The notes: a model not told the origin generated them from the sequence alone. A DNA stretch of 64,000 bases from Myxococcus xanthus (GCF_900106535.1 NZ_FNOH01000016.1:62001-126000), one strand, 5' to 3'; positions 51,705-60,795 are shown, counted from the stretch's first letter. Program-made: numbers and translations.

Positions 51705-52766
51705 TTACTGCAATGCGAGTCCCGCGCCCACCGTCGTGAAGGCCGCCTCGTCCGCGCCGCCACTCGCCTGGGCGGCCACCACCACCAGCCCCACGAGCCG
51801 CCCGTCCGCCAGCACCCCGCACGCCAGCGTGCCTTCCGCGCCACCCGGCGTGCGCAGCGGATGCACGGTGGCCGCGCTCCCCAACGCCGGAGGCGCGGGA
51901 AGTGACAGCGCCTCCCCCAGCGCACCGCCCAGCGCCTGGAACAACCCCTTGCACCCCGCGGCCGCCGCCTTGCCCGTGCCGCGCTCCACCCAGAGCAGGC
52001 CGTAGCGTTCCTGCGCCGCGTCGCCGAAGCCCACGCCGCCGCCCTGCAGGGTGGACGCGGGCAGGACCAGGTGCGGTGCGAGCTGCTCGCGCGTCAACTG
52101 TCCCCACCCCGGGGGCAGCTCCAGCCGATACCCCAGCTCGCTGCCCACCAGGGACTGACGCACACCCGCGCCCGACGTCCCCGCGATGGGAAGCGCCAAC
52201 AACCCCGCCGAAGCGACCGCCGCTCCCAGGCCCAAACCCAGCCCCAGGTAGCGCCGCATGGGCCCCGGCTCGCCCACCACCATGACCAAGGCGAGCACCC
52301 CGAGGATGAAGTAGGCCACGTGGACGGGGGCCAGCGGTGCCTCACGCGCCAGCCACCCCGTGGCCAGCAGTTGCACCACCACGCCCACCTGCGCCATCCC
52401 CTTCGCGGGGCCGCGGTTGAGCACCAGCACCAGCGCGAGCACCGCGCCCAGGCACACCAGGCCGTATGTCCACGCGGGGTCCTCCAGCGAGCCCAACAGG
52501 CCCGCGGCGCGGACGAACCAGGCCGCGGCGCTCGCCAGCAACACCCCCGCAGCAGGGCCCGGATGGGCGGACACCGCGCTGGTGACAAGGTCCCCGCCGA
52601 ACACCGTGGCGTCGTCGTCCGCCTCCACCATGGGCCGGTCCAGCCGCATCCGGCCAACCTTCTTGTGGGACTGGAGATGGTCGAACGGCTCCCCACACGA
52701 GGGGCACGCACTGGCACCGCGCGGAATGGGGCTATGGCCGCAGTTCGGACAGAGAGTCTGGGGCAT
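51705..52766 (-). CDS. Zinc-ribbon membrane protein
   Basis: The 353-residue product has an N-terminal zinc ribbon (Cys6, Cys9, Cys21, Cys24), a short linker, about five membrane segments (residues about 75-205, for example YGLVCLGAVLALVLVLN and VAYFILGVLALVMVV) and a C-terminal soluble domain. That domain begins near LGYRLELPPGWGQLT, a pattern seen in small extracytoplasmic domains of myxobacterial proteins. The ATG at 52766 follows a G-run. No family function is known to me. It may form an operon with the DHH phosphoesterase gene. Confidence 0.78.
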   Translation of the reverse strand: MPQTLCPNCGHSPIPRGASACPSCGEPFDHLQSHKKVGRMRLDRPMVEADDDATVFGGDLVTSAVSAHPGPAAGVLLASAAAWFVRAAGLLGSLEDPAWTYGLVCLGAVLALVLVLNRGPAKGMAQVGVVVQLLATGWLAREAPLAPVHVAYFILGVLALVMVVGEPGPMRRYLGLGLGLGAAVASAGLLALPIAGTSGAGVRQSLVGSELGYRLELPPGWGQLTREQLAPHLVLPASTLQGGGVGFGDAAQERYGLLWVERGTGKAAAAGCKGLFQALGGALGEALSLPAPPALGSAATVHPLRTPGGAEGTLACGVLADGRLVGLVVVAAQASGGADEAAFTTVGAGLALQ

Positions 52767-53176
52767 GCCCCCCGGCGTATACCGCACTGCCCGCGCCGCC
52801 CACGAGGCCGCGACATTTGCGTCAGGATGTTCTGGCTTTCCGCCGGGAAAGACGGACTTCTGCGGGAAGGCTTGACTCTGACATCGGGGTCAGATTGGAC
52901 CTGGGTGCCAAGAATTGTAAGCCACGTGACGAAACGGGGCCGTTGAACGAAACGTCGAGATTGCGCTCGGAGTGAACGAAAACGCTCGATGAAACGATTC
53001 ATACCCGGGCAGCACCGTGAACCCAGCGAGCCGACTGTCTGCTTAACCCCGCTTTCTGCCTGGGAAATGAGGGGCATTGTCCCACCGGACAGGTAGTCAG
53101 ACGGCTGGCACCTCAACTGCATGTGTCAGACCCACGGTGTACTCACCCGCGTAGCACGGTGCGGTGGGAGGAACCC
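52767..53176. other. 410-base non-coding gap, AT-richer, with inverted repeat and GAAACG iterations
   Basis: No convincing gene is seen. The gap holds a palindrome, TCTGAC (52877-52882) and GTCAGA (52889-52894) around ATCGGG. It also holds four related motifs ending GAAACG or GAAAACG, at about 52928-52937, 52945-52954, 52974-52984 and 52988-52996. It lies upstream of both the divergent zinc-ribbon gene and the small basic protein gene, so regulator binding sites are plausible. Confidence 0.5.
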
Positions 53177-53419
53177 ATGGGCAAGCGGACGACTCGTAGA
53201 AGTGGCGCGGTTCCCAGGCAGGGCCGGCGGGTGATGCCCGCGCTCCGGCGAACGGCTCAGCGGGCCCGGGCGGCAGCGGGCAAGGTCCACCTGACGGTGG
53301 GCGAGGTCATCGCGGCGGCCTTCGAGACCTCCGGCGGGGAGCTGGTGGATGTGCTGGCCCAGCTCACCTCGCCGCAGATGACCCGGGCGCTGGGGCGTCG
53401 CATCGTCGTGGAGGGCTGA
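53177..53419 (+). CDS. Small basic protein of unknown function
   Basis: The 80-residue product starts GKRTTRRSGAVPRQGRR, a strongly basic tail, followed by a helical Ala-rich segment and VHLTVGEVIAAAFETSGGELVDVLAQLTSP. GGGAGGA lies 5 bases before ATG 53177. The basic tail suggests nucleic-acid or membrane binding. No family is recognised. The long upstream gap could carry its control sites. Confidence 0.6.
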   Translation: MGKRTTRRSGAVPRQGRRVMPALRRTAQRARAAAGKVHLTVGEVIAAAFETSGGELVDVLAQLTSPQMTRALGRRIVVEG

Positions 53420-53451
53420 GCCCTCCGCCCCTGTCCCGGCTGGCGTGGACG

Positions 53452-53703
53452 TCAGTCTCCCGCCATCAGGATGCCGGCGGAGTAGCGCTGCCGCGTGGGC
53501 TCTCCCGCGAGCAGCTTCTCGAAGTCTGCCGCGTTGTTCGGGTGTACCAGGAAGCTGCCGGAGCGTGTCTCCAGGCGCACAGGCGCGGCCAGCGACTGTG
53601 GCTCCTCGGCCGCGGTGCCACCACTGCCCTCGTCCAGGCGGTGAGCCGGCGCGGTGGCGCAGGCGGTGAAGAGCAGGAAGCCAGGAACAAGAGAGCGCCT
53701 CAT
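53452..53703 (-). CDS. Small lipoprotein, 83 residues
   Basis: The product begins RRSLVPGFLLFTAC with probable lipidation at Cys15, followed by a short mature region containing VRLETRSGSFLVHPNNAADFEKLLAG. No homology is recognised. It is convergent with the small basic protein gene and lies downstream of the beta-propeller lipoprotein gene, separated from it by a terminator. Confidence 0.6.
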   Translation of the reverse strand: MRRSLVPGFLLFTACATAPAHRLDEGSGGTAAEEPQSLAAPVRLETRSGSFLVHPNNAADFEKLLAGEPTRQRYSAGILMAGD

Positions 53704-53796
53704 GCGGGTCCTCCGGTGGACGGACCCAGGGGTGGGCCCGCGCGCCCCTCCCTATGCCGCATCTCGCGCGGAGACAAGGCGCCGCGCACCATCCCG

Positions 53797-53835
53797 GAAA
53801 CGAAGAAAGCCCGCGTCCCCTGGGGAGACGCGGGC
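53797..53835 (-). terminator. Intrinsic terminator of the beta-propeller lipoprotein gene
   Basis: GCCCGCGTC (53809-53817) and GACGCGGGC (53827-53835) form a perfect 9-bp stem extended by CCCC/GGGG. On the minus strand it is followed by TTTCTTCGTTTCC. It lies 30 bases after the stop. Confidence 0.85.
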
Positions 53836-53865
53836 CTGGGACTTCACGCCGTCAACAGCCTGGGG

Positions 53866-55359
53866 CTACCGGGGCTGCCAGCGCGGACGGTGGTCATCGC
53901 CGCGCGACGTCTGGAGAGTGTAGCCCCCCAGCGGGTGGACGATGGGGTCACCTACCTTCGCGCCCGCCGCCGGATCAATCTGCTGGACGTAGAGCTGCCC
54001 CGTCTGGATGTAGGCCACGTAGTGGCCATCCGGAGAGAACGACGGGAGCGTGGCGCCCTCGGCGAAGCTGACCTCATCCCCCACCGGGGTGCCATCCGCC
54101 GGGTTGATGCGGCGCAGGAAAATGATGTTGCCCGGGTCGCCGGCACAGGGCGAGTCACCGGCGCCGCAGAGCTCCGGCTCCCCCGTGGTGGGGTTGAAGA
54201 AGTAGGCGCGCACGTACGCCACCCAGCTGCCATCCGGCGCCCAGGTGGGGTTGGCGATGTAGGAATCCACCGAGCCACCCTCGACGGCCGCCGTGGTGAA
54301 CTCGGCAATCGTTTGCACGGCGGCGCCGCGCACGGGGACGATGTAGAGCGCGGCGTTCAGCCCCACCGGCCGCGTGTCATCCGGACGGAGGAACAGGAGC
54401 TGGTCATTGACGCGGTTGTAGTGCGGCTGCTCCGCCGTGGTGCCCGCGATGGCCAGCGGCGTGGGCGCGCCGCCCACGGTGGCCGTGGAGATGCCGACGG
54501 TGGCGGTGCTGAACGCGAACGTGTTGCCATTGCGCCAGGCCGGGGAGGAGCCCAACGCGGTGACCTGCTCCACCGTGCCGCCCTCGGCCGGGACGCGGGA
54601 GATGCCGGAGATGCTGTCGCCCGCGCGGCGCACGTACAGGAGAGAATCCCCCGGCTCCCACTCCAGGTAGAGGAAGCCCTCGGTGCTGCCCGTGGTGCCG
54701 TTGGCGAGCATCGTGGGCGCACCCGCCACCAGCGGCACGTCGCGCGCCACCAGCTCACCGGCCAGGTTCCCCGTCGAGGTGCCCGTCTCGGTGGCGCCCT
54801 GGACGAAGGCAATCCGGTTGCCGGCCGGGTTCCAGCGCGGGTAGAGGCTGTTCTCCTCGGCGTCTGACAGCCGCGTGGGCTCCGGCGCATCGAAGCGCGT
54901 CACCACCGCAGCCATTTCGTCGGTGTCGTCCATGGCCGTGAAGGCCACGTGCAGCGCCTGACACGTCATGGCCTCGGTCGTGCCCTCACAGCGCAGGCCC
55001 GCGGCACAGTCGGCGGACGACGTGCAAGCATCACCCTTGGCCCCCGTGCCGATGACGACCACGCCACCGCCGTCGGCCGTGCCCGCGTCCGTGCCGGCAT
55101 CCTCTTCAGTGCCCGCGTCCTGTTCGGTGCCCGCGTCTCCCTCGGTGCCAGCGTCCTCTTCCGTCCCAGCGTCCCCCTCGGGCGGCCGCTGGACATCGCG
55201 CAGCTCACAGTTGCCCGAGCGGCACGTCCAATCCTTCCCCGCCGGAGGGGGCCCTTTGTCGCTGCGGCAGTCGAATACATCGACACACTCGTCACCGCAC
55301 CCCGTCGACAGCACCAGCAGCACGCCACACAGCGCGCTGATAACGACACGCTTGGTCAT
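53866..55359 (-). CDS. TolB-like beta-propeller lipoprotein with acidic repeat linker
   Basis: The 497-residue product has a lipoprotein signal (LSTGC near residue 20) and a short Cys-rich region (ECVDVFDCRSDKG, CRSGNCEL). A linker of five six-residue repeats (DAGTEE and variants) follows. The rest is a propeller of WD40/TolB type with motifs such as NSLYPRWNPAGNRIAFVQG, PTWAPDGSWVAYVRA and LPSFSPDGHYVAYIQTGQLYV. It is probably an outer-membrane or surface lipoprotein that binds a partner. The ATG at 55359 matches the signal. Confidence 0.83.
   Translation of the reverse strand: MTKRVVISALCGVLLVLSTGCGDECVDVFDCRSDKGPPPAGKDWTCRSGNCELRDVQRPPEGDAGTEEDAGTEGDAGTEQDAGTEEDAGTDAGTADGGGVVVIGTGAKGDACTSSADCAAGLRCEGTTEAMTCQALHVAFTAMDDTDEMAAVVTRFDAPEPTRLSDAEENSLYPRWNPAGNRIAFVQGATETGTSTGNLAGELVARDVPLVAGAPTMLANGTTGSTEGFLYLEWEPGDSLLYVRRAGDSISGISRVPAEGGTVEQVTALGSSPAWRNGNTFAFSTATVGISTATVGGAPTPLAIAGTTAEQPHYNRVNDQLLFLRPDDTRPVGLNAALYIVPVRGAAVQTIAEFTTAAVEGGSVDSYIANPTWAPDGSWVAYVRAYFFNPTTGEPELCGAGDSPCAGDPGNIIFLRRINPADGTPVGDEVSFAEGATLPSFSPDGHYVAYIQTGQLYVQQIDPAAGAKVGDPIVHPLGGYTLQTSRGDDHRPRWQPR
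55091..55180 (-). repeat. Five tandem 18-bp repeats in the lipoprotein linker
   Basis: Units begin at 55091, 55109, 55127, 55145 and 55163 and share GTGCC(C/A)GCGTC. They encode DAGTEE-type hexapeptides. Copy number may vary by slippage. Confidence 0.85.
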
Positions 55360-55479
55360 GGAAACCCTCCGGAGGATAGAGGGCGCGTATACCGTCGGCC
55401 TTTCCGGGCGCGCGCACCCGGATGCGCAGGAGCACGCAGCGTGTTCCTGAATGAACGGCCCAAGGGAGCAGCCTGCTCG

Positions 55480-56277
55480 ATGATAGACACCCACTGCCAC
55501 CTGGATGCGTCCCGCTTCGACGCCGACAGGAATGAAGTCCTCTCGCGCGCCTGGGCCGCGGGCCTCCACGGCATCGTCATCCCTGGCGTGGGCCCGCATG
55601 ACTGGGAGCCCTTGCTGGAGATGTCCCGCCAGGATGCCCGCCTCCAGGTGGGCCTGGGCATCCACCCGCAGCTCCTCCCCGACATGCCCCCGGCAGAGGA
55701 CGACGCCGTGCTCGAGCACCTGGACGCGTTGCTCGCGAAGGGCGGCGCGGCGGCCGTGGGTGAGTGCGGATTGGATGGCCCCAGCCTCCCGGGCGCGCCG
55801 CTGGAACGGCAGGTGATGGTGCTGAAGCGGCACCTCGCGCTGGCGCGCAAGCACGGCCTGCCCGTGCTGATGCACTGCCACCGGCTGCACCCAGCCCTCA
55901 TCGAACTACTGAAGGAGGAGCCCCTCCCCGAGGCCGGCCTGCTCATGCACAGCTACAGCGGCGGCGTGGAGTTGGCGCGCTTCTATCTCCAGAAGGGCTG
56001 CCACTTCTCCTTCGCGGGCCCCGTCACCTGGGCGGAGGCCCGCAAGCCCCTGGATGCGCTCCGGGCCATCCCCCTGGACCGGCTGATGGCGGAGACGGAC
56101 GCCCCGGACCAGGCCCCCATGCCCCACCGGGGGACGCGCTCCGAGCCGGGCTACCTTCCCCGCATCCTGGAGGGCATGGCCCGCGTCCGGGGGGAGCCCG
56201 TCGAGGAGGTCGCCCGGCAGACGACCGAGAATGCCCGCCGCTTCTTCCGGGAAGCTTTCCCTGCACCTTCGCGGTAG
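55480..56277 (+). CDS. tatD: TatD-family metal-dependent hydrolase/DNase
   Basis: The 265-residue product has the TatD metal motif MIDTHCHLDASRF, then GIHPQLLPD, VGECGLDG, LPVLMHCHR, GLLMHSYSGG and LMAETDAPDQAP. The last contains the Asp of the active site. The barrel is complete. Family members are 3'-5' DNases or related hydrolases. ATG 55480 is the family start, with AGGGAG somewhat far upstream. tcdA follows after 28 bases. Confidence 0.9.
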   Translation: MIDTHCHLDASRFDADRNEVLSRAWAAGLHGIVIPGVGPHDWEPLLEMSRQDARLQVGLGIHPQLLPDMPPAEDDAVLEHLDALLAKGGAAAVGECGLDGPSLPGAPLERQVMVLKRHLALARKHGLPVLMHCHRLHPALIELLKEEPLPEAGLLMHSYSGGVELARFYLQKGCHFSFAGPVTWAEARKPLDALRAIPLDRLMAETDAPDQAPMPHRGTRSEPGYLPRILEGMARVRGEPVEEVARQTTENARRFFREAFPAPSR

Positions 56278-56305
56278 GCGAGCGGTCGCGTTATAGAGGA
56301 CCGCC

Positions 56306-57172
56306 ATGAATCCGCAGCCGCTCCCCGCCCCTGCCCCTGAGACTCCGCCCACCGCCCCGGACTCGCTCGCCCGTCCCTTCAAGCTCTCCCGGCGCTTCGA
56401 CCGGACCGGCCGCCTGCTGGGCGACTCCGCGATGGAGCGGCTGGCCAACGCGCGCGTGGTGGTGTTCGGCCTGGGCGGCGTGGGCAGCTTCGCGGCGGAG
56501 GGCCTGGTGCGCAGCGGCATTGGCCACCTGACGCTGGTGGACCATGACGACGTGTGCGTCACCAACACCAACCGCCAGCTCCACGCGACGGTGAAGGCCG
56601 TGGGCAAGCCCAAGGCGGAGCTGATGGCGCAGCGCTGCCAGGAAATCAATCCGGCGGCGAAGGTGGAGGCGGTGCGCGAGTTCTACCGCGCGGACGTGGC
56701 CGAGCAGATGCTCCAGCCGGGCCAGTACGACTTCGTCGTGGACGCCATCGACAACGTGAAGGCGAAGCTGCACCTGCTGCACCGCTGCGTGACGCTGGGC
56801 GTGCCGGTGGTCAGCTCCATGGGCGCCGCGGGCCGGTTGGACCCCACCGCCATCCGCGTGGAGGACCTGTCCGAGACGCACATGGACCCCTTCGCCAAGG
56901 ACATCCGCAAGCTGCTCAAGCGCAAGTACGCGGTGGAGACGGACAAGCACACGGGAATCACCGCCGTGTACTCCATCGAAGCGCGGCGGCTGCCGGTGAC
57001 GCTCCAGTACGACGACGCCACCGACGGCTTCCTGTGCGTGTGCCCGCAGGACAACGAGTTCCACACCTGCGACCACCGCACGCAGATTGACGGCAGCGTG
57101 GCCTTCGTCACGTCCTGCTTCGGGATGAACGCGGCGGGCGTGGTGGTGCGGCGGCTCGCGTCGGCGCGCTAG
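56306..57172 (+). CDS. tcdA: tRNA threonylcarbamoyladenosine dehydratase (TcdA, E1-like)
   Basis: The 288-residue product has a 25-residue Pro-rich leader and then the TcdA/ThiF fold: RRFDRTGRLLGDSAMERLANARVVVFGLGGVGSFAAEGLVRSGIG, TLVDHDDVCVTNTNRQL, VDAIDNVKAKLHLLH and SSMGAAGRLDPT. It uses ATP to cyclise t6A to ct6A at position 37 of tRNAs. A cysteine-rich stretch near the end (FLCVCPQDNEFHTCD) is an extra not seen in E. coli TcdA as I recall. It ends 4 bases from the convergent nuclease gene. Confidence 0.9.
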   Translation: MNPQPLPAPAPETPPTAPDSLARPFKLSRRFDRTGRLLGDSAMERLANARVVVFGLGGVGSFAAEGLVRSGIGHLTLVDHDDVCVTNTNRQLHATVKAVGKPKAELMAQRCQEINPAAKVEAVREFYRADVAEQMLQPGQYDFVVDAIDNVKAKLHLLHRCVTLGVPVVSSMGAAGRLDPTAIRVEDLSETHMDPFAKDIRKLLKRKYAVETDKHTGITAVYSIEARRLPVTLQYDDATDGFLCVCPQDNEFHTCDHRTQIDGSVAFVTSCFGMNAAGVVVRRLASAR

Positions 57173-57176
57173 GCGC

Positions 57177-58160
57177 TCAGACCACCTGCTGCGGTTGGGG
57201 CGCTTCGGGCGCGGCGCCCTCGCGTCCGCAGGGACGGCGGAAGACGCACCGTGCGCAGGACGTCAGCGACTCCGTGGGCGGAAACGCGGACGCGTCCAGC
57301 GGCGTGTTGGTGGCCGCGTCCTTCAGCAGCGAGCGCATCTTCGCCACGCTCTGCTCGAAGTGCCGGTGGAAGGAGGCCATGGCCTCCGGGTCCACCGCGA
57401 CGTCCTGCTCCTTGCCCTCGTTGAGGTACACGAGCGAGGCGCGCACCTTCTCCACCGGGAAGCGGTAGCGCTGGGCCACGTAGAGCGCGTAACCGAGCAC
57501 CTGCTCGTCGTACCCGTCGCGCGACTTGCCCGTCTTCCAGTCCACCACCACCGGCGTTCCGTCCGCGTCCACGAAGGCGAAGTCGGGAATCGCGAAGACC
57601 TTGAGGCCGTCCAGCGTGAAGTGGGCGAAGTCGAAGCCCGCGTCCACCTCCAGCCACTGCTCGGGCTTGAGGCTGTGCGCCAGGTCCTTCCAGCGCGAGG
57701 AGAAGAACCACGACAGCGCGGAGCGCACCGTCTCCCAGTTCTGCTTCCACGCCTCGTCCGGCACCGCTTCGGCGTACTCGTGCTCCACCAGGCCGGTGAA
57801 CTGCTTGCGGTACTTCTGTGACCAGTAGTTCTTCGAGCGCGAGTGCCGGAAGTCGTCCTGCATCAGCTTGCGCGTGCGCGCCTCCACCGCCGCCGGGTCC
57901 ACCTCGCGGCCCGCGCGCCAGTCCAACAGCACGTCCTTGATGCTCTCGTGCACCACGCTGCCGGCCCACGTGTAGCGGTTGCCCAGCTTCTTCAGCACGT
58001 AGAGCTCGCGTACGTCCTTGGGCGCGCTCGCCTCCCAGCCGCCCCAGGAGCGGTAGTAGTAGAGGTAGTACGCGCGAAGGCACTCGGAGAACTTCTCGTG
58101 GCGGCTCTTGGACCAGGAGAAGTCGTTGCTGAGAGGGGGGCGCCGCATGAAGGCGCGCAT
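57177..58160 (-). CDS. Fe-S PD-(D/E)XK nuclease (RecB/Cas4-like)
   Basis: The 327-residue product is a stand-alone nuclease of the RecB/Cas4 type. The N-terminal helix SKSRHEKFSECLRAYYLYY carries Cys27. The active site is PDFAFVDADGTPVVVDWKTGK, matching the D, then D-x-K of the fold, followed by the helix YDEQVLGYALYVAQR (the Q motif). The C-terminal cysteines 302, 305 and 311 (C-x2-C-x5-C) together with Cys27 match the Fe-S ligands of AddB and Cas4. No cas genes or repeats are near, so a DNA repair role is more likely. Confidence 0.88.
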   Translation of the reverse strand: MRAFMRRPPLSNDFSWSKSRHEKFSECLRAYYLYYYRSWGGWEASAPKDVRELYVLKKLGNRYTWAGSVVHESIKDVLLDWRAGREVDPAAVEARTRKLMQDDFRHSRSKNYWSQKYRKQFTGLVEHEYAEAVPDEAWKQNWETVRSALSWFFSSRWKDLAHSLKPEQWLEVDAGFDFAHFTLDGLKVFAIPDFAFVDADGTPVVVDWKTGKSRDGYDEQVLGYALYVAQRYRFPVEKVRASLVYLNEGKEQDVAVDPEAMASFHRHFEQSVAKMRSLLKDAATNTPLDASAFPPTESLTSCARCVFRRPCGREGAAPEAPQPQQVV

Positions 58161-58256
58161 CCTAGGCGTTCGCCCGCTCCACCAGAAGGGGAACAGGCGG
58201 GGAAACAGGCCCCCGCTGGTTGCTGAAAGACAGTCCCCTCATGCAACCGGGAAGGT

Positions 58257-59084
58257 ATGGTGCGCGCTGGCATGAAGACCCAACCCTTCAAGGGCCGGGT
58301 GGTCCTCATCACGGGGGCTTCCGGAGGCATTGGCAGGACGGCGGCGAGGGCCTACGCGGCCGCGGGCGCGGATGTCGTCCTGGCCGCGCGCCGGCTCCCC
58401 GAGCTCGAGGACGCGGCCCGTGAAGTGGCGTCACTGGGCGTGAGGGCACTGCCGGTGCGGTGCGACGTCACGGTGGGCGACGACGTGACGCGGCTGGTGC
58501 GCGAGACGGACGCCGCCTTCGGTGGGCTGGATGTGCTCGTCAACAACGCGGGCCAAGGTCTCTACGGACCGCTGGAGGGCGTTGGGGAGGAGCAACTCCG
58601 GCAGGTCTTCGAGCTGAACGTCTTCAGCCTGTGGCGGATGACGCGCGAGGCACTGCCGCTGCTGCGCAAGCGGCGTGGCGCTCAGGTGGTCAACGTCAGC
58701 TCCGTGCTGGGCCACCGGGGACTGCCGCTGCTGGGCGGCTACTGCGCGTCCAAGGCCGCGGTGAATGCGATGACGGAGTCGCTGCGCGCGGAGCTGGCCG
58801 CCGAGGGCATCCGGGTACTGCTCGTGTCGCCTGGCTTCACCGAAAGCGACTTCCGGGAGAACCGCCTTCATGCGGAGGGCTGGCGACAGGACGCCATTCC
58901 GCTGAAGGCCATGTCCGCGGAAGAAGTCGCCGACGCAATGGTTCGTGCGAGCCGGAGTGGACGGCGCGACACCGTGCTCACGCTGCCCGGCCGGGTGATG
59001 GTGGTGGCCAACCGGTGGGTGCCTTCCCTGTTCGACCGTGTCGCCCGCCGCATGGCGCTTGCTTCGAAGAAGAAGGACGCATGA
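58257..59084 (+). CDS. Short-chain dehydrogenase/reductase
   Basis: The 275-residue product is a classical SDR. It has the cofactor loop VVLITGASGGIGRTAARAYA, NNAGQG (usual NNAG), the catalytic Ser in VNVSSVLGH, and Tyr-x3-Lys in GGYCASKAAVNAM. The arginines of AARRLPE suggest NADP preference. The substrate is unknown. ATG 58257 is used, with ATG 58272 also possible. Its stop overlaps the mutY start (ATGA), so the pair are co-translated, although no functional link is evident. Confidence 0.87.
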   Translation: MVRAGMKTQPFKGRVVLITGASGGIGRTAARAYAAAGADVVLAARRLPELEDAAREVASLGVRALPVRCDVTVGDDVTRLVRETDAAFGGLDVLVNNAGQGLYGPLEGVGEEQLRQVFELNVFSLWRMTREALPLLRKRRGAQVVNVSSVLGHRGLPLLGGYCASKAAVNAMTESLRAELAAEGIRVLLVSPGFTESDFRENRLHAEGWRQDAIPLKAMSAEEVADAMVRASRSGRRDTVLTLPGRVMVVANRWVPSLFDRVARRMALASKKKDA

Positions 59085-60253
59085 GCTCCCCGTCCAAGGC
59101 AGCACCCGCACGGAAGCCCCGCGCCGGGCGTCCCCCTTCCGCGCCGCTCGCGGCCACTGTCACACCCGCGCAGGCGCACCTGGCCAGCGTGCGTGGGCCG
59201 CTGCTGGACTGGTACGACCGGAACAAGCGCGACCTGCCCTGGCGCCGCACTCGGGATTCGTATGCCATCTGGCTGAGCGAAGTCATGCTCCAGCAGACCC
59301 AGGTGTCGACGGTGATTCCCTACTGGGAGCGGTTCCTCGCGCGATTCCCCACGGCGCGCGCGTTGGCCTCGGCGCCGCTGGATGACGTGCTCGCGGGCTG
59401 GAAGGGACTGGGCTACTACAGCCGCGCCCGCAACCTGCACCGCGCCGCACAGGAAGTCGTCGCGCGCTTCGGCGGCACCCTGCCCTCCACCGCCGCCGAG
59501 CTGCTCGAACTGCCCGGCTTCGGCCGCTACACCGCGGGCGCGGTCGCCTCCATCGCCTTTGGCGAAGAAGCGCCGCTGGTGGACGGCAACGTCGCGCGCG
59601 TCTTCTCTCGCATCTTCGAGGTCGAAGGCCTTCCAGGAGACCGCCAGCGAGAGGCCACACTGTGGGCACTCGCCACCGCACTGGTGAAGGGCGAGCGGCC
59701 CGGTGACTTCAACCAGGCCCTCATGGAGCACGGCGCAACCACATGCCGGCCAGAGAACCCGCTTTGCCTGCTGTGCCCCGTGCGCGGAGCCTGCGTCGCC
59801 TTCCGCAAGGGCCGCGTGGACGAGCTGCCCCCCGCCAAGGTGCGCGCCACGCCCAAGAAGCTGACGCTGGCCGTCGCCGTGTGGCCCCATGCCGGCACCC
59901 TCCTCTTCGCCCGCCGCGCGGACGCCGGGCTCTTCGGGGGCCTGTGGGAGCTGCCGGCCGCCGAAATCGCCGACGACGCACCGGACAGCGAAGCCCGTGC
60001 CCGGCTCTCCGCCGCGCTGGGCGTCGACGTGACCCTGGAAGGCGCGCTGGGCACCGTGAAGCGGCAGCTCACCCACCGAGACCTCTCGCTTCGGCTGCTG
60101 CGCGTCTCCGGCCCTCGCCGGCCCGCGAGCACGCCCGCCTTCCAGGAGCTTCGCTGGTGCGCCCCTGATGACGCGGAGAAGCTCGGCATGAGCACCGCGA
60201 TGCAGCGAGCGCTCGACATCGCGCTGGGAGCGGGCGTGCTGCCAGGCGGCTGA
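59081..60253 (+). CDS. mutY: A/G-specific adenine DNA glycosylase
   Basis: The 390-residue product has the MutY core: catalytic Glu67 (WLSEVMLQQTQVSTV), the helix-hairpin-helix LPGFGRYTAGAVASIAFG with Asp168 in VDGNVARVFSR, and the 4Fe-4S ligands Cys222, Cys229, Cys232 and Cys238 (C-x6-C-x2-C-x5-C). The C-terminal domain (about 260-375) is Nudix-like and recognises 8-oxoG. It removes adenine opposite 8-oxoguanine. A basic 35-residue leader precedes the core. Confidence 0.95.
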   Translation: MSSPSKAAPARKPRAGRPPSAPLAATVTPAQAHLASVRGPLLDWYDRNKRDLPWRRTRDSYAIWLSEVMLQQTQVSTVIPYWERFLARFPTARALASAPLDDVLAGWKGLGYYSRARNLHRAAQEVVARFGGTLPSTAAELLELPGFGRYTAGAVASIAFGEEAPLVDGNVARVFSRIFEVEGLPGDRQREATLWALATALVKGERPGDFNQALMEHGATTCRPENPLCLLCPVRGACVAFRKGRVDELPPAKVRATPKKLTLAVAVWPHAGTLLFARRADAGLFGGLWELPAAEIADDAPDSEARARLSAALGVDVTLEGALGTVKRQLTHRDLSLRLLRVSGPRRPASTPAFQELRWCAPDDAEKLGMSTAMQRALDIALGAGVLPGG

Positions 60254-60411
60254 AGGCCTCTACGTCGGCCCTACATACGCCACCTGTCCGTCGCTCGACA
60301 CAGAGGCAGTCCTCCTGTCGCACTGACAACCCCGGCCCCCCGCCTGCCGGTTCCTTTCAGCATCGACGCGCCCCAATCTCCGCGGACTCTTTCCACCGGA
60401 GGAATCCGAGC

Positions 60412-60636
60412 ATGGCACGCCACACCGCCAACAAGCAGACGGGGCCGTCTTCAAGCAAGCCGCCTGCCCCCTCGGCCCAAACCAGGCCACGGGCTCCGGA
60501 GTCGCGCCCCGGCCCCACCAACGAGCAGATTGCCCGCCGGGCCTACGAAGTCTTCCTGGCCCGGGGCGGTACGCACGGCAACTCCGAGCAGGACTGGTTC
60601 CAGGCCGAGCGCGAGCTTCGGCTCGGCCGTCAGTGA
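60412..60636 (+). CDS. DUF2934-type small protein
   Basis: The 74-residue product has a Pro/Ser-rich N-terminal half and a C-terminal DUF2934 core: IARRAYEVFLARGGTHGNSEQDWFQAERELR. GGAGGA lies 8 bases before the ATG. The family is small and of unknown function. It stands alone between mutY and the FRG protein gene. Confidence 0.8.
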   Translation: MARHTANKQTGPSSSKPPAPSAQTRPRAPESRPGPTNEQIARRAYEVFLARGGTHGNSEQDWFQAERELRLGRQ

Positions 60637-60795
60637 CAATCCGCTGACGCCCGGGCGCGCCGTCGCTGAGCGCGGGACGGAAGCACCCGGGATGACGGCC
60701 GCGTTTTCATCCGCCGGCAGTCGCGGCCAGGGCCGTGGATTCAGCGCTGCGGGTCACGGCCCAGGCCGAGCACCGTGGAGGGCCGCCAGGCCCAC

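Noticed and set aside
57177..58160. Cas4 of a CRISPR system
   Set aside because: No cas1, cas2 or repeat array is within reach; the protein fits stand-alone RecB-type nucleases equally well.
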